Origin: Lepisosteus oculatus
Taxonomy: Eukaryota > Chordata > Actinopteri > Semionotiformes > Lepisosteidae
NCBI RefSeq assembly: GCF_040954835.1
Contig: NC_090703.1
Location: 19,109,444-19,173,443 of the forward strand
Direction of reading: 5' to 3'
DNA length: 64,000 nt
The first letter of the stretch is position 1. Every line of letters starts with the position of its first letter. Shown here piece by piece: positions 46,081 through 59,508 of this stretch. The notes under the pieces were generated by a model. It ran no database searches and was not told the DNA's origin. It saw only the letters and a program-made list of their open reading frames with translations. The position numbers and the translations under genes are program-made.

Positions 46081-48671
46081 CGTGTGCGTCTTTTACTACG
46101 AGACAAAACGTTCTTTTTTGTATTGCTTTGTTAATTATGTGCAGTTTTTTTCACATTGCCCACTTTTAACACATACTGTACAGTAAAATTTATTGAGCTA
46201 TACATCTGAAGTTTAGGTCGAAAACTTTGAGTGGTTGGTGTTTATTACCGGTTTGGTAGCTACCTGAAATGTGTATTCACCTATTCCCTAAAAATGTAAG
46301 AATACATTTTTTTTATCTCAAATAGTAAATACTGTGGAAAAGCAGAATGAATCAGAAACTGATAAAATTATGCTTTCACTTAAAATGGATGCCGTTAAGT
46401 GAATATTATCAGCTGATTTATTACTATATGCAAAAAAAAACACCAATAGATATGGTAAAGGTACAGTATAACATCATTGTTTTTCATTAACCAGACATAC
46501 TTGTAACCTCTTGAGGCTGCCTGAATTGACAAATTAGCCAGGTCTGCTGTTTTGTGCAGCAAATGCACATGCACCAGCAGTTCTGCTTCTTGTGAGATCA
46601 TATACAACAGCCTCCTTTTACACAGACAATGGTCTGGTGTACTATTATTGCACAATCCTTGGGAATCATGGGATATACCATAAATAGGCACATTCCCTCT
46701 AATATGGACGGTATGGGTCATTCCTATTGAATATGCCATTTGATATTTTGGTAGGGGAGTGCTCATTAAGATTTCAAGCTTTAAGTTTGAAGAAAAATGC
46801 ATTAAAATGCTGCTGCAAAATTATTGGTGTATTTCTTTTTCCTGTATGATAATTCTCTGTTGCATCATTTAGTGAAACTAATACACAGTACATAATATTA
46901 TCATAAGAGCTGCATTTCCTACAAATAATAAAATAATGTGGCATTCAGCTTGAGGAAAGGTTCTGTGCTCCATAACAGGTTACAGTGTACAGTACATGGA
47001 TAGTTGCTTGTAGGTGAGAATCTAGATAAGAATGGGAAAAGGTAAGAAAATATGCTTTTCATGATTCACCTGACATTATTGTGCTAAAGTTTATATATTC
47101 TAGCAATTGCAACATTTCATTAAGAAGGTGTTTTATACTATTAGAACAAGACTTTGATCAGCTGTGCATTTCAAAAGATTCTTGCAACATAATTGGTTTA
47201 TTACGGCAGGACATAAATTCTTGGCCCTTTATGTTTTCAAATCGGAGGCACTTGATTTTCAGTGTGAAGTACCTGCTTGGAAGAAGTTTTCAGCATTTAT
47301 TTTTTCTGTTGAAGAGCTGTCTGTCACCACTTTAAGGGGCGACTAGATCCCTTTGTTGCTCTCTGCTCTTTCTTGTTCACCTCAGTGTACATCTCAAAAG
47401 AGCAATTAACAATAGAGCACCCCACCCCTGGCTTCCAGCTTGACGCCTGAGCTTTGAAGTTACTTGGGATAGGAGAGAAGAGTGTTTGGACTGATAAATC
47501 ATTTAAAGCTTTGAAAATGTCACAGGAGGACAGGCACCACAAAATAATAATAAGGACCTCCCTCACATGGTCCCAGCAGGAAGATGAATAACAGCTGTGA
47601 AACTTTATCTTCTGTTTTTACATGACAATATCAAATCGTGGTGGTGTATCTCTGGCAGTTCTGCTACAATTCCAGCTAGACAGGAATGTCCAGGGATTTC
47701 TATGAAAGTTTTACATGTGGACGTTTCTGTGGTGTGAAGTATTCGAGTACTGTCTTTTTCCTATAAATGAAAGAAAAATGCCTTCATTTTGATTAAAAGA
47801 GAATTGTTCACTAAAGACTCAATGAAGTTTAGTTATACAAAGGACATATTCAAAGTAAAGAAGCCTTATGTTTAAAAAAGCACAAAAATCAATAATTTTA
47901 ATTTGGAAGCATTGTAAATTGATTTTTCAAGAAATATAGATTTTGTTCCAGGAAATGCACAATATCTTCAATTGTACAGTTTCCCTAGGAGATTACATGG
48001 CTCTCATGAGACTGCAAGAATGAACTGAGATTGTCCTGAATGGAAAAGAGAGTGGTGAATTTACTTGCAAAGTTAATTTACAGGCAAACGTAGTCTTATT
48101 GAAGATGTTTCCTTTTTGTTTGTGGTGCACAGTGTTTGTGTTTTTTAAAACATCGAAAACCGTGTATATTCTTCCTCAATTGCCTTATCAAGATCAATGT
48201 ACTATACAGGTACAGTTTATAGTATATTAGCATCTCACACTCAATAATTAGACCTGACACCTGATGATCCTTTTGGTTAGACTGAATCCCATTTTGTTTG
48301 TGCTTGTTTGTAAGAGCATTTGTAAAAATCTTGAAGAGTAAGCTCACAAACTCAAAACACAAAGAACACCATATCACTCCATATGTCATCACTCCCCAGG
48401 TAAGTAAATATCACTCACTGTAAATTAACAGGCGCATCCAAAGATCCAAAGCTACAAACAGCAACATTGAAGCAACAGAAAATTTACTGAGTCCATTTAG
48501 TCCGTTTAACCCATTTGTTTTTCTAGTTCTTGAAAAAGAAACATGCTATCAGCTTCAAGAATATGATTAGGTAGTTTGATCTATACATATTTGTATTTAG
48601 AAGTATCTCCTGTTCTTGATTTTACAGTAAATGCACTTTCATGTAGCTTTTGCTTTGTGTTCACTGCTTAT
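46081..48671. other. Intergenic, no gene seen
   Basis: AT-rich with chance frames only. In human the next gene beyond FAM181A is PRIMA1. I looked for its Pro-rich PRAD segment and transmembrane exon on both strands and did not find them. Confidence 0.45.
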
Positions 48672-48931
48672 GGGTGGAGTGGTGGCTCTGTGCCTGTGAC
48701 TGGAAGGTTGCCGGTTCAAATCCTGCGGCTGGCAGAGGAATCCTACTCTGTTGGGCCCCTGAGCAAGGCCCTTAACCCCAACTGCTCCAGGGGCGCTGTA
48801 CAATGGCAGACCCTGTGCTCTGACCCCCAGCTTCTCTCCCTGTCTGTGTGTCTGTGTCTCCATGGAGAAAAGCTGGGGTATGCGAAAAGATGAATTCCTA
48901 ATGCAAGAAATTGTATAGGGTTAATAAAGAA
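48672..48931 (+). repeat. tRNA-derived SINE, family 2
   Basis: Second copy of the element at 21161-21411. It lacks about 14 bp in the A-box region but keeps CGGTTCAAATCC (B-box) and the GCGGCTGGCAGAGGAATCC segment absent from the first copy. It ends with GGTTAATAAAG. Confidence 0.85.
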
Positions 48932-49048
48932 ACATTATCATTAATGTCCACTGCATAGAATCAATAAATGCTCTTGAGGATTTTGGATTCTTGAATCTAG
49001 TTCCCTCATAGCCGCTTTTTGTGCAAGGCTAAACAGGTTACTTTTATG

Positions 49049-49405
49049 GTAGTGCAGTGGTTAGCATTGCTGCCTCTCAGCTCTGGGCCTGGAAATCTTG
49101 GTTCACCTCTGCACTTGAGGCGGTGTCTGCCTGGAGTTTGTATGTTCTCCCCATGTTTGTGTGGGTTTGCTCTGGGTGCTCCAGTTTCCTCTCACAGTCC
49201 AAAGACATCTTGGTAGGTTAATGTGCTTGTGGAAAAACTGGCCCTGTTGTGAGTGTGCATAGGTTAGTGTCTATGTGACTGCCCTGTGATGAAATGGCTT
49301 CCTGTCCAGGGTGTATCCTGGGTTGCAAATGTTACCTGCTGGAATAGGCACTGGCTCCCCCACAAACCTGTATTTGATAAAGCAATTTGAAAATGGGTAG
49401 ATGGA
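49049..49405 (+). repeat. tRNA-derived SINE, family 1
   Basis: Has the start AGTGCAGTGGTTAGCATTGC, the conserved GGAGTTTGTATGTTCTCCCC and CAGTCCAAAGACAT blocks, and the terminal GATAAAGCAATTTG. Probably the best-preserved copy in the window. Confidence 0.85.
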
Positions 49406-52400
49406 TATCTTATTAGTGCATTGTACATTATTAACATATCATGCCTACTTTTAACTATACAGTATGTAACATTTTGTTTCCTTTATTCAAAGCTTTTCCA
49501 TATGCACAATTAAATGATATACAGTATCAACATAAATACAAACATCTTTTTTATAGGTAGCCCCTTTCAACTCAGTGTTTACTATTTTTTATGCTTTTAA
49601 TGTATTTTGAATTTCCAACCTACATGTGATACTTTGCACTTTCCTACTTTAAGAATCATCAACCATGTGTTGTAACAGACCTAAACAATTTCTTGAAAAA
49701 GTTCAATTTTAATCTCAATTAATTTAATTTAATTCTACAATGTTTGCTAATGGCCATGATTTGTGATCATTTGCAAACTTGAATATTCTTACTATACCAA
49801 AATCCAAATCACAAATTAGATTTTAGAGAGAAAGTCCAAAGTCTCCTGTGTTATTCCACTTACAGTACATCTTATTACACTATTACTTATTACACTTATT
49901 ACATCATTCCTGTCTGAGCACTTCCCCCTTCCTCTGTATTCGCTGTTTTCATCCCATTAAAATGTTCTACTACCTGTAATCTTTTGTAAGGAACTATAAG
50001 AAAAGGTCATTGTTCAAGGATCTCTAGCAACTTAGTACAATTGGTAGAATACTGTTGGACATTGGAGATTTGTTCATCGTAAGTGCTTCTAGTTTGCAAA
50101 ACACTGTTGCAATTCCTATGCTAATACTATTTAATCTAGAACTTTGTCTTTTTGCTGCCTGAATCATGAATTGCGAATCATGTTTTTGTGTTTTTGGTGA
50201 ATATTAAAGTGAAATACTTATTTAGTACATCAGCAATTCCTCTTTCATTATCTAGAAGTTTCCCTTAATTGCTCCACATATGTTTTACTTGATATTTTAC
50301 TGTTCTTTTGCGGTTGTAATACTAAAAGAACCTTTTTATTAATTTTGCCCTCCATTGCAATAATCCTTTCAATTCCATCTCTTGGGTTTAAAATGTCTTT
50401 TCTCACCTGTGCCTTCAGTATACTGCATTGTACCCCTTTTCGTCAACTAAACTTTTTTTCTTTTTCATAATTTACTAAAAAACTTTATTTTTTCTTATAC
50501 AATATTTTTTCATAATTGCCTCACTAAATGATTTGGGCTACTGCTTTTTTTGCTTTTGATTTACTCACTGTTGGGATGAATGTGTTCGGCACTTGAAGCA
50601 GAATCTTTTTAAACTGCTGCCATCCATTCTCCACTGATTCCATGACAGTCCTGCCCTAAAGAAATCAACAATGCCGTATGACTTTGGATTTTCTCCCTAC
50701 TCCCCAGTCCTCTTCCTTGACTCTGTCCAATGAGGCAGTAGCAGCACGCTGCCCCCCTGTCCAGTAATCGCTATTAGACAGTCCTTAGGCTAAACCTAAG
50801 GACTGAGTAGTTGCAGAGGCATCTCAGGGAAAGCATTACTCAGTACATACTTGTTCATAAGAAACAGAGCATCAGAGTACTGATAACTGAGACATGGATA
50901 GTGAGCTAAAATCCAAAATTGCCTTAGCTGTTTAGGAACAATTTAATCAAAGAAGATATAAAAGAAAGTAGGTGACTATTATCTTTTTAGTTGCCATACA
51001 GTTAAACCACACATTCCAGATTTTTGGGTTTTTGGTCTTCCTAGCAAAGCACTATCTTAATTAGTTTTAGGTGTTAATGGGCAGAAAAAAGAAAACACAT
51101 GTATATACATTTATTAAAATGTTAAAATGGTCACCAAAATGTACTGTATATCTACTGTATATTGCAAACAGCTTCTTTGTAAACAGGTTTTAAAACACTA
51201 CACAGTGTAAAGTCTTCTACACATAAATTCACAGTATTGACCAGTATTATGCAGACTATTTTGGAGTAGAATAGTATTTAAAAATAAATTGCTTTTGTAT
51301 TTGCTCTGAAAAGCATTTCATGATATTTTGCCATGTAAAAATGTAAAAAATACTTTTAGCCAAATCATATATTAAGTCTTTTGCGAACAAGATAAGTCAA
51401 TTTAGAAAATTCACATTTACAGTAATGAACTGAAGAGTAATTAAAGTAATGTAAGTGTAATGTTAATATAACAGGGCTGTATTACAGGAGTACTTTGTAC
51501 CTTGCCCAAGGTTACAATAGCAGAAATCCACCTAGGATCTGAATTTTCACACAGTATATTTAAGTTGACATAGAACATATCTGAAAATGTCTGTTTATTT
51601 TGAAGTATTATACATCCACATAATATATTTACAGAATATACTGTACAGTAGGTGTATTATATTTATGTTCACAAAATATAAATAAAACATTCAAAATGCA
51701 CATTAGTAAAGAGGACTGCTTGTGTTTTTAACAACATCAGTCCAATTTCTGTAGGATTCAATTGAATGAGGATGAAAAAAACCTCAAAGTCTGCAATGTT
51801 TACTTTTGACTTTTCCCTTTTTTATATGAACGAATATTGTCTGTGGAAGCTACGTTCCATCATTGTGTTGGGGGTTACTAAGTAGTTGGCCTTCGGGACA
51901 GATGGCAGGGTGTTTGTTTCTGAATAGATGCTGTACGAGCCCCTCCGGGCACACACACAAACACACCCCTCCTCCCTTTTTCCCTTCTCCCCCATATCCA
52001 GCGCCACAGCAACAACCCTCCCCAAGCTACGCGTCCACAATAGTCTAGTGTGTGTTTGTAGGAGACTGCACACGCTCCCTGACATTTGGCTCTTTCAGAA
52101 TTTTGCAGCTGTTTCCTCCAGTCCAATGGTAATACAAAACCAGCTTTTTAGATGTTAAAGCACACACATGTAGTGCTTTTACTCGCTATTGTAACCCTAA
52201 CAACAAAGGCTTAAAATACTTCTTTAGCACCGGTTCGAGCACCCTGATTTCACAGGCTTAGTGTTGGGGTACCCTGAATGAGCTCATAGGTGGCATGTTC
52301 CTGAACAGAACTGCACCAACTGTGTGACAGGGGGTAGTTTTGTATTAACAATTTGTCATTTTTTAAGAGGATCAACGATAATCACATCTTTCATTTTTCA

Positions 52401-55360
52401 TTACTGTTTTTGCTTGTGTTTTACACACAAACAGGACTGGACTCACCTGTTCTCGTCTTTCATTTCTGTGACCTCCAACTTCTCACTGTCTCCACTGCAG
52501 ATAGTAAAAGAAATTTCCCATTCTTTGCTTGCAAAACGACTTGACACATCTCTGCCTTCCAATATTTTCCCAGAAAGTCTGCTACTTGGCATCAGAGGCA
52601 ACAGAATCAAATCCTGATCAAAAGAGAATCAAGGCTTGATGAAGAAACCAGTATAATATTATATCAGGACTGACAAAGGCACACATTTTCTTGGAACTAG
52701 TTTATGTGGGTGAAGGTGAAGAGAGTAGCAAAGAAATTGCGAAAAAAGCAGGTGTTTTTCCGTTTATTATAGAACTATGGCTTAATTCGCAAAATAGTCT
52801 TCTAAATAAATAATTATATTGTTTACAATCACTCTTTCCTGCTTTTCACTTAACAAACACATATCACAGCTGACATTTGTTATCTACTTGTGCTCATGTG
52901 TGCTTCAGCACAATCGAAACAGTGGAATAAAAAATGAGACATGTTTCATCAAGTACAGATTACGCTCTGGGGCTTAGAATGTCACTTGACTTCTTTCCCA
53001 GAGCCATATGAAAGCTCTTAACACAGTGGCTCTCATACAGGACATTCAAGAAACCTTCTAAATCATATATTGTCCCAATACGTTTAGTTTTCAACAGTTT
53101 GGATATGTGTGATTTAATCGAAATTGTACAGTAAATAAAACGTAGGAAATATTAAAAAACATAACATGTTCTGCAGAAGTTAGTTTACTTTTTCGACAGA
53201 TTGACAGCTGGAACAGAAAATGGTTCTGTGCTCTCCTTTAGCCTCGATGTCTCTGAAAACACACACTAAAGACACAACTTACAGTAAATAACAAACAAGA
53301 AAACAACTCGTTGCATTTAAAATGCAGGAAGGCAAGACAAGGTAAACATCCTAACTGTGACTGAGATCAGTTCTGTCAAAAGGTCACTCCTTCTCTTGTC
53401 CAGACTGTCTCCCTGAGAGTACCCCTTGAGTGCTGAGCAGAATTGATGTCTGCCAACACTGACTTACTGACTTCTCGTCTGTAAACACAAACATGGGGTC
53501 ATTTATTAATAGACAAAATTGCATAATAGCATGCAAGAGCAACAGACTTATGAAGACATAAATTAAACCTAACCTTTAATTTATTTTTCCTTTGGGTAAC
53601 CACAGCACATTGATAGACTGAAGTGGCTGTATATTATACTGTATGACATGATAGAGATACCACAGAGACTTAACCATAATTCCTGTATTAGAAGCACCTT
53701 TGAGAAACTTAAATTATTATAATGCATAAAATCTATTTATTTATTTTCTGATATAAAATCTCAGAATATCCAACCTTTTATATTGTACTAAAGCTCACAC
53801 TTTTAGTTCACAAGCTATGAGAATATGGTAAACCAATAAGATATTCAGTACTGCGGATGTTTGAAGATGTCAGTCAACAGCAGAAAAGCATTCCGAGCTT
53901 TTCCTTAAATTCAGGTCTGCAAAGTACTTTGTTTACATGTCTTGAAAATCACAGGCGCCATCTAATGGTAACATTTAATTGTTCAATAGGGTAAAAGATT
54001 AGCTTAATCTAATACATATCTCAGAATTACCATAGTTACAAGTTAGTTGTGTAGTGGATTACTATTTTGAAATAATCAACAGGTTGGGAAAACATAGCTT
54101 GGAAAATGTAATCAGTTGCAGTGATCTGTGTAGAATGTGTACAGTAACTACGTAATTAACACAGTACTTTTTCAGAGTAATTTCTTCAGCTTGCTATTGA
54201 TTTAGAAAACCAATTCATCCACAATAGTATACTTTGCATAGCTAAGATATATGCATACATTTAATATACTGATTTCATTCAGCCAACTCAGAGGTTCACC
54301 TTGATTTTCTAAGTCATTTTTGTCTTTTGAAACTCAATTGTCTTTTTTGGTATTTCTTTGGATCAACAAATTACTGTATCATAGCAACTTTACTCTTACT
54401 CATTTATTTTATTCCTTTATTTAAATGTAAAGCATACAATATATCTTTGAGTCGTCAGAAGCTGTTATCATTTTTGGAATTTCATGTTCATGTTTTGTAT
54501 CCATAGCTAGATGGGCCAGATGGGTTCCTCTTGTTTGAAACTTTCTTTGTTTAATCCAGGAAGTAATGACATTTGTTTCAGGCAGGGGATGATTTTTATA
54601 ATATCCCAAATCCAGTCCATCGTGATTTCTCTCTTTAATACAGGCATCTAGGATCCAGATTATAATATTAACTTAATCTTTTTGTGTTAATGGTATTCAT
54701 TTCAGTTGTTCAGTAGACAGCATGGTGGTCTACTTGGCAGTTGGAAAGAGGGAAGAGAACTTGATGAGAAGAACTGAAATGAGGATGTTGAGATGGATTC
54801 TACAGATTTCAATGAAGGATAAGATCATTATAAAGGATATTATAAATGCTGCTTAGGTTAAAATAGATTTTAGCAGACATAGACGTTTTCTCATACATAG
54901 TTGCTGTGTATTCCTGTTATTTCTTTAATGGCTTATTTCATTTCTTAAACATGGTCCCTGGTGCTACATCTGTTTCTGAATGTTTTTGTACAGTATGTGG
55001 AGACGTCATGGCAAACATTTGAAAAGACTGGCTTTTCTTAATGGGGGCAATGTGTTTCTGTACTAGTTGCTAAATTGAGATAACAAAACAGAAAGATAAA
55101 AGGCAATCAGTAATCAGCAGAAGGGGAGAAAACACAATTACAGAAAGAGGTTGCAAACTTTCTGTCGAGGTGATGAAGCTTTGGGATATGAGTGTCAGTT
55201 TTGGGTTAGACCACTAGAGGCAGCAGAGGAACAGTCCAGAGACTGATAGAAACACTTGACATTCCTTACAAGGTAGTTCCAGGAATGGGCTATTGCTGTA
55301 GGCAAGTTTATTGCTTTTTACCTCAGACAACAGAGGCTGTCTAATCGTATATTCGTAGTC
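49406..55360. other. Long gene-poor region
   Basis: About 6 kb without a recognisable gene. Small items: an 11-bp-arm hairpin with a 5-base loop (50779-50805) and a purine/pyrimidine-biased, CA-rich patch at about 51930-52010. On the minus strand, two short open segments at about 53190-53260 and 53390-53490 are preceded by TTTTCAG-like and TTTACAG-like acceptors, but I could not assign them to any protein. Confidence 0.4.
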
Positions 55361-55635
55361 CAGTGGTTCCCAAACCTGGTTCTGTTGACCGACAAAACCT
55401 GCTGTGTTTTATTCCAGCTGAGCCCTCAGTTACAAAATTAAACCCTTCATTGACCTAAGAAGAAGAAGAGTTTAATTTGAACTGTTTGTTCCCAGCTCTT
55501 AAACATGTTGGAGTTTAACCATTGTATTTTGTAATTGTAACATTTTAGGACAATTTAGGCTTTATCTAATGGAGGTGGGGTGGCATAAAAACCAGCAGGC
55601 CTGTGGATCACCAGGGCCAGGATTGGGAGCCACTG
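55361..55635. mobile_element. hAT-like MITE with terminal inverted repeats
   Basis: Starts CAGTGGTTCCCAAACCTGG and ends CCAGGATTGGGAGCCACTG, imperfect inverted repeats of about 18 bp. This terminus is typical of short non-autonomous hAT-type elements in vertebrates. The 8-bp flanks TCGTAGTC and TCCTAACC are only partly alike, as for an old insertion. There is no transposase. Confidence 0.7.
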
Positions 55636-58171
55636 TCCTAACCTGTAGTAGACTGGTAAATGGCTGTAAGCTTGATATTGAAAGAAAGATGGAAATTCTC
55701 TGAGTTTCTTGCAAACCAAAGGTGCTGCTGCTGTGTCAGGGGCAATAAGTACCATGGATTTGATATACTGTATGTCCCTGAACAAACAGGATCAGACTGT
55801 TCAACCAGGATGAAAATGGTTTTATGTACAGTTGGTTCTCCAGACCATGTGACCTGAGTGGAAGAATCTGCTACAGTTGCAGTTTTCAAACTGGATCTTC
55901 ATGATTTGTCTTTTGAACAACTCATTTGTTATATCAATCTCTATTTTTCTCATTCCTTTTTTCAGAATCCTACCTTTACAGTGATGCAGAATGATTAAAT
56001 TGGTCACATACTGGTATTATACCCCTGAAAACCAAGTAGCAGTTATTCAAACTGCACATGGTAAAGTAAGAGAGGTACTCGAACAAAGTGACCAAAATTA
56101 TGCAAATACTAAAACAATCATGGGATCTAAATGAGTGAGGTACTACAGTAATTCAAGCAAACTAAAATTTAGTAGTGGGCCGTATGCAAGTAGTAGTGCC
56201 ATTGGGAAACTATATTCTGAAAAGGAAATAACACACTGACACTCTATTCTTCAAAGCCGCATATAACATAATTCATTACTTGATTATTGCATTTTCCAGC
56301 AATTGAAAAAGGTTTTCAGGAAAGAAACTAATCACCGTGATAGATGTACTGTACATAAAATCCAACCCTGCTTCATAAAAAACTAATTTTGAATGCAGCT
56401 GATGGTGAAGACAAATATGCATATATACTGCATATGGTAAATGGATACCTCCGTGCTAGTGTTCTGCAGTAGGAATGTTGTAGTGCTGAATGATTTGTGA
56501 ATGTGCTCTGTCGCAATCATTGTGAAGGAAACATAACATGCTACATGAAAACTGCACTCCACATCATCTGTAGGGCTTTTAATACTTTAGCTAAGATTTA
56601 TGTGTTAAGTGTGCTCTTTAATGTGTGGAGTTTAAATTGACTTTAAATAAAGGGCTTTCTATGACTGAGGCTCTGTTACCTGTTCCAATAGTATCGTATT
56701 CCAATTTTCCACTGGGGGGCGATGCAGTTCTGCTGGGTTTGGTGGTGGAGCTAAAATGAAAGCTATGCTACAGTAGGTGGTGCAATGTGCAAGCAGGCCG
56801 AGACTGTCAATTTATCTACACACATTAATCCACAGATATGAATCCCATGTCTTGGAGGCTTTCTTTAAGTCTCTTGTGTAATTAAGAACTCAAGCGGTAC
56901 ACAATTTTTATATTTACATTTTCCTTTTGAAATGATATTACCACATTAAACAGTAAGAATAACTGCCTTCATCTGATCTGTTTTTATGGCAATTTCTGAT
57001 TATATTGTGATGCAATAAGTTGTTTCTGTGACTATAAAATACCTATAGAATGCAAAAATTAAGCATGATTAATAAAACCTAGATTGTCAAATTTCTTCTG
57101 TTACTATAAATATAGAACCTCCAAACATTATCGGTCATTACTGGTATCTACCATGGTGCAGGAATGTGGTTACTTCTGCAATATAAGTGAACAATCACAA
57201 TGTTAATATGACTTTAGGTTATTGAAGAGCAATTTATGAGAACATTATTGATTTTTAAATTAGTAATGAGTTTAATACAAGTGTCAGAAATTGATGACTC
57301 ATTCGTAGTGGAGCTAAGCCAGTGTTTGGCCATGCAGTTAATTAAAAATGGCATGACTGACAACTGGTTTGATGTTTCAGAGAGCTTTCTCTGACAGGTT
57401 TTCTAGTTCTCTGATTGATTAAGAAAAAGACATGTCTGATTTACACCAAATGACAGGCTATCCTTTAGAGAAAGAATAAGAATTTTCTCAGATCTTTCAC
57501 AGCACATGTCATGGACTGGATTGGTTTCCACAAAATCTCAGCTTTAAAGTCGTATGGTATCAACAACATTGTATATAGATTACATGACATCAGCACATAA
57601 AACTAACAAACATCTGGAAGAGTTGCTTTGAATCTTTAGATCCTGAAATTTCAAATCAGCAATAAAATACAGATAAAAACAAAAAATGATTGGATTCCAT
57701 GAAGTCCCAGGACTATTAGATCTTTTTCAAGGCTTTTTTTATGCCCAACCAACAGCGAATACCTAGTGACAGCAATAAGAACTACAGTTTGAACCTCAAG
57801 TGACCCCCCTCAACTCCCCCCAATCTGAAGACAGCTGTTCCACAGTGTTTTTTTATTTGTGTCTCTCAAACAAGGGTGTAAAAAAAGAACTTAGAGTCAC
57901 AGGCCTCCTGTAAAAAGGGGGTGTCTGGGAAACAGCATCTCTGAGCATAAAAAAACGCACAATATTTATTGCCTGCATCAAATTATAACAAGTTAATGAG
58001 TTGGAAACGATGACTAGTAATGACAAGTAAGCTGGAGCATTATAGTGAAGGTTGTTCACATATTCAATAACACCTCTGTGCTCAAGCCATCTCTTTCAAA
58101 GCTAGTGTTTCCCACATATGTTATTTCATTGTTATCACTGTTAACAGTAACAATTACTTACTGTTGAACTG
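55636..58171. other. Intergenic, no gene seen
   Basis: AT-rich, no recognisable repeat or coding frame up to the target-site duplication of the LTR element at 58172. Confidence 0.45.
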
Positions 58172-58176
58172 TAAGT

Positions 58177-58505
58177 TGTCACGGACGTCCAAAGGGACAA
58201 ACCGTGGGGAGCAGGAGAGCGGAAAAAGACCCATATGCGTAGCGGCGAGACGGGAAAAAGGCCCGGGCTCATAGTGCAAAGAGTTCAGGAATGCCGTATA
58301 GAAACCTATGCCCTCAGGGAGCGGACGTGGGGCGCCCTGGTGCTAGGCGGGTCTCAGGACATCCGAACGTCAATGCTGAGCGAGGACAGAGTGCAAGACC
58401 CGGAAATATATAGCCCAAGGGAAAGAGAGGGACAGGAAGGACAGCAGACCGGAAACTAGGGACAGGACAGAGAAGGAGCGCCCCCTGGCTGCAGAGGGCG
58501 TGACA
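58177..58505. repeat. Left LTR
   Basis: 329 bp. If the element reads left to right, the TATATA at 58407-58412 could serve as its promoter, about 90 bp before the LTR end. The sequence immediately following is GTACCCCCCCC. Short frames running through it are not genes. Confidence 0.93.
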
Positions 58506-58944
58506 GTACCCCCCCCTTCATGGGCGGCTCCCGACGCCCATACAAATAAATAAGCTGCACAGCACTGGGGGGAGGAAAAACCTCATTTAACTGAAAGGAA
58601 ACCTCCGGGAATCCACGGCTGAGAGCTACCCCTTCCTCCGGGGTATAAACCTTTATTGGGTGGAGGAAGGGGGGGTAGAGAAGAGCTCCGGAGACTAAAA
58701 ACAAAAAAGTACACAAGCACAAACCCAACAGACAAAAACCTGGGAAAGACCAGGGAGACAAACCACACAAAACAGATAGGAACCAAAAACAGGTAGGAAC
58801 CAAAGTTCCGAGACACAGAGAGCAGGGGGGACCAAAAAGGAGGGGAAACCAGGAAGAAAAAAATCAAAACAAAAAAGGCAAAAAACAAGAAAAAAAGAAC
58901 ACAAAAACCCCGGGGAAAAATACCGCAGACTGGGCAAATGGCAC

Positions 58945-59417
58945 GTTCACATTCTAACGCTGATATCGGAGTGGACAACCTGAGGAAAGCCAGACCGAAG
59001 TCCGCTCACAGACACAGATGCCCGGAGTGATATCCAGCGAAAAGAATGGAGGAACGGCAAATGGGCACGTTCGCATACTAACGCTGATATCGGAGTGGAC
59101 AACCTGAGGAAAGCCAGACCGAAGCCCGCTCACAGACACAGATGCCCGGAGTGATATCCAGCGAAAGGCACGGAGGAACGGCAGAAAGCTTACCATTCTA
59201 TCACTGATATCGGAGAGAGCCAGACCAGGAAGAGCCAGGCACGAGAACCCGCTCCAGACACAGAAGCTCGGAGTGATATCCAGTAATAAGAATAGGCAAG
59301 CCAGCTCAACATTCAATCACTGATATCGGAGTGATCTACCCGAGGAAAGCCAGGTGCAGGACCCGCTCACAGGCACGGAAGATCGGAATGATATCCAGTG
59401 ATTAGAATAGAGGAACT
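58945..59417. repeat. Internal tandem repeats (about 118 bp, four copies) of the LTR element
   Basis: Copies begin near 58945, 59066, 59190 and 59307. Each contains CTGATATCGGAG close to its start and CGGAGTGATATCC (or a close variant) about 75 bp later, two GATATC-centred boxes in partly inverted arrangement. The first two copies are nearly identical and the last two more divergent. The role is unknown; RNA folding or packaging is one possibility. Confidence 0.85.
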
Positions 59418-59508
59418 GAAAAAAAAAACAGCCCAGAGAAGAAAAAAAAAAACTGCGGCAAGACAAAAAAAAACGCCGCTCGCGGGGTCAGTAGGTGGCT
59501 CAGCATTC

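Noticed and set aside
51822..52158. Several overlapping frames over a CA-rich, pyrimidine-biased patch
   Set aside because: Composition-driven; frames on both strands overlap, and none matches PRIMA1 or another expected neighbour.
58456..59316. Minus-strand open frames rich in Phe/Leu inside the LTR element
   Set aside because: They arise from antisense reading of A- and G-rich DNA, overlap one another, and resemble no gag, pol or env domain.
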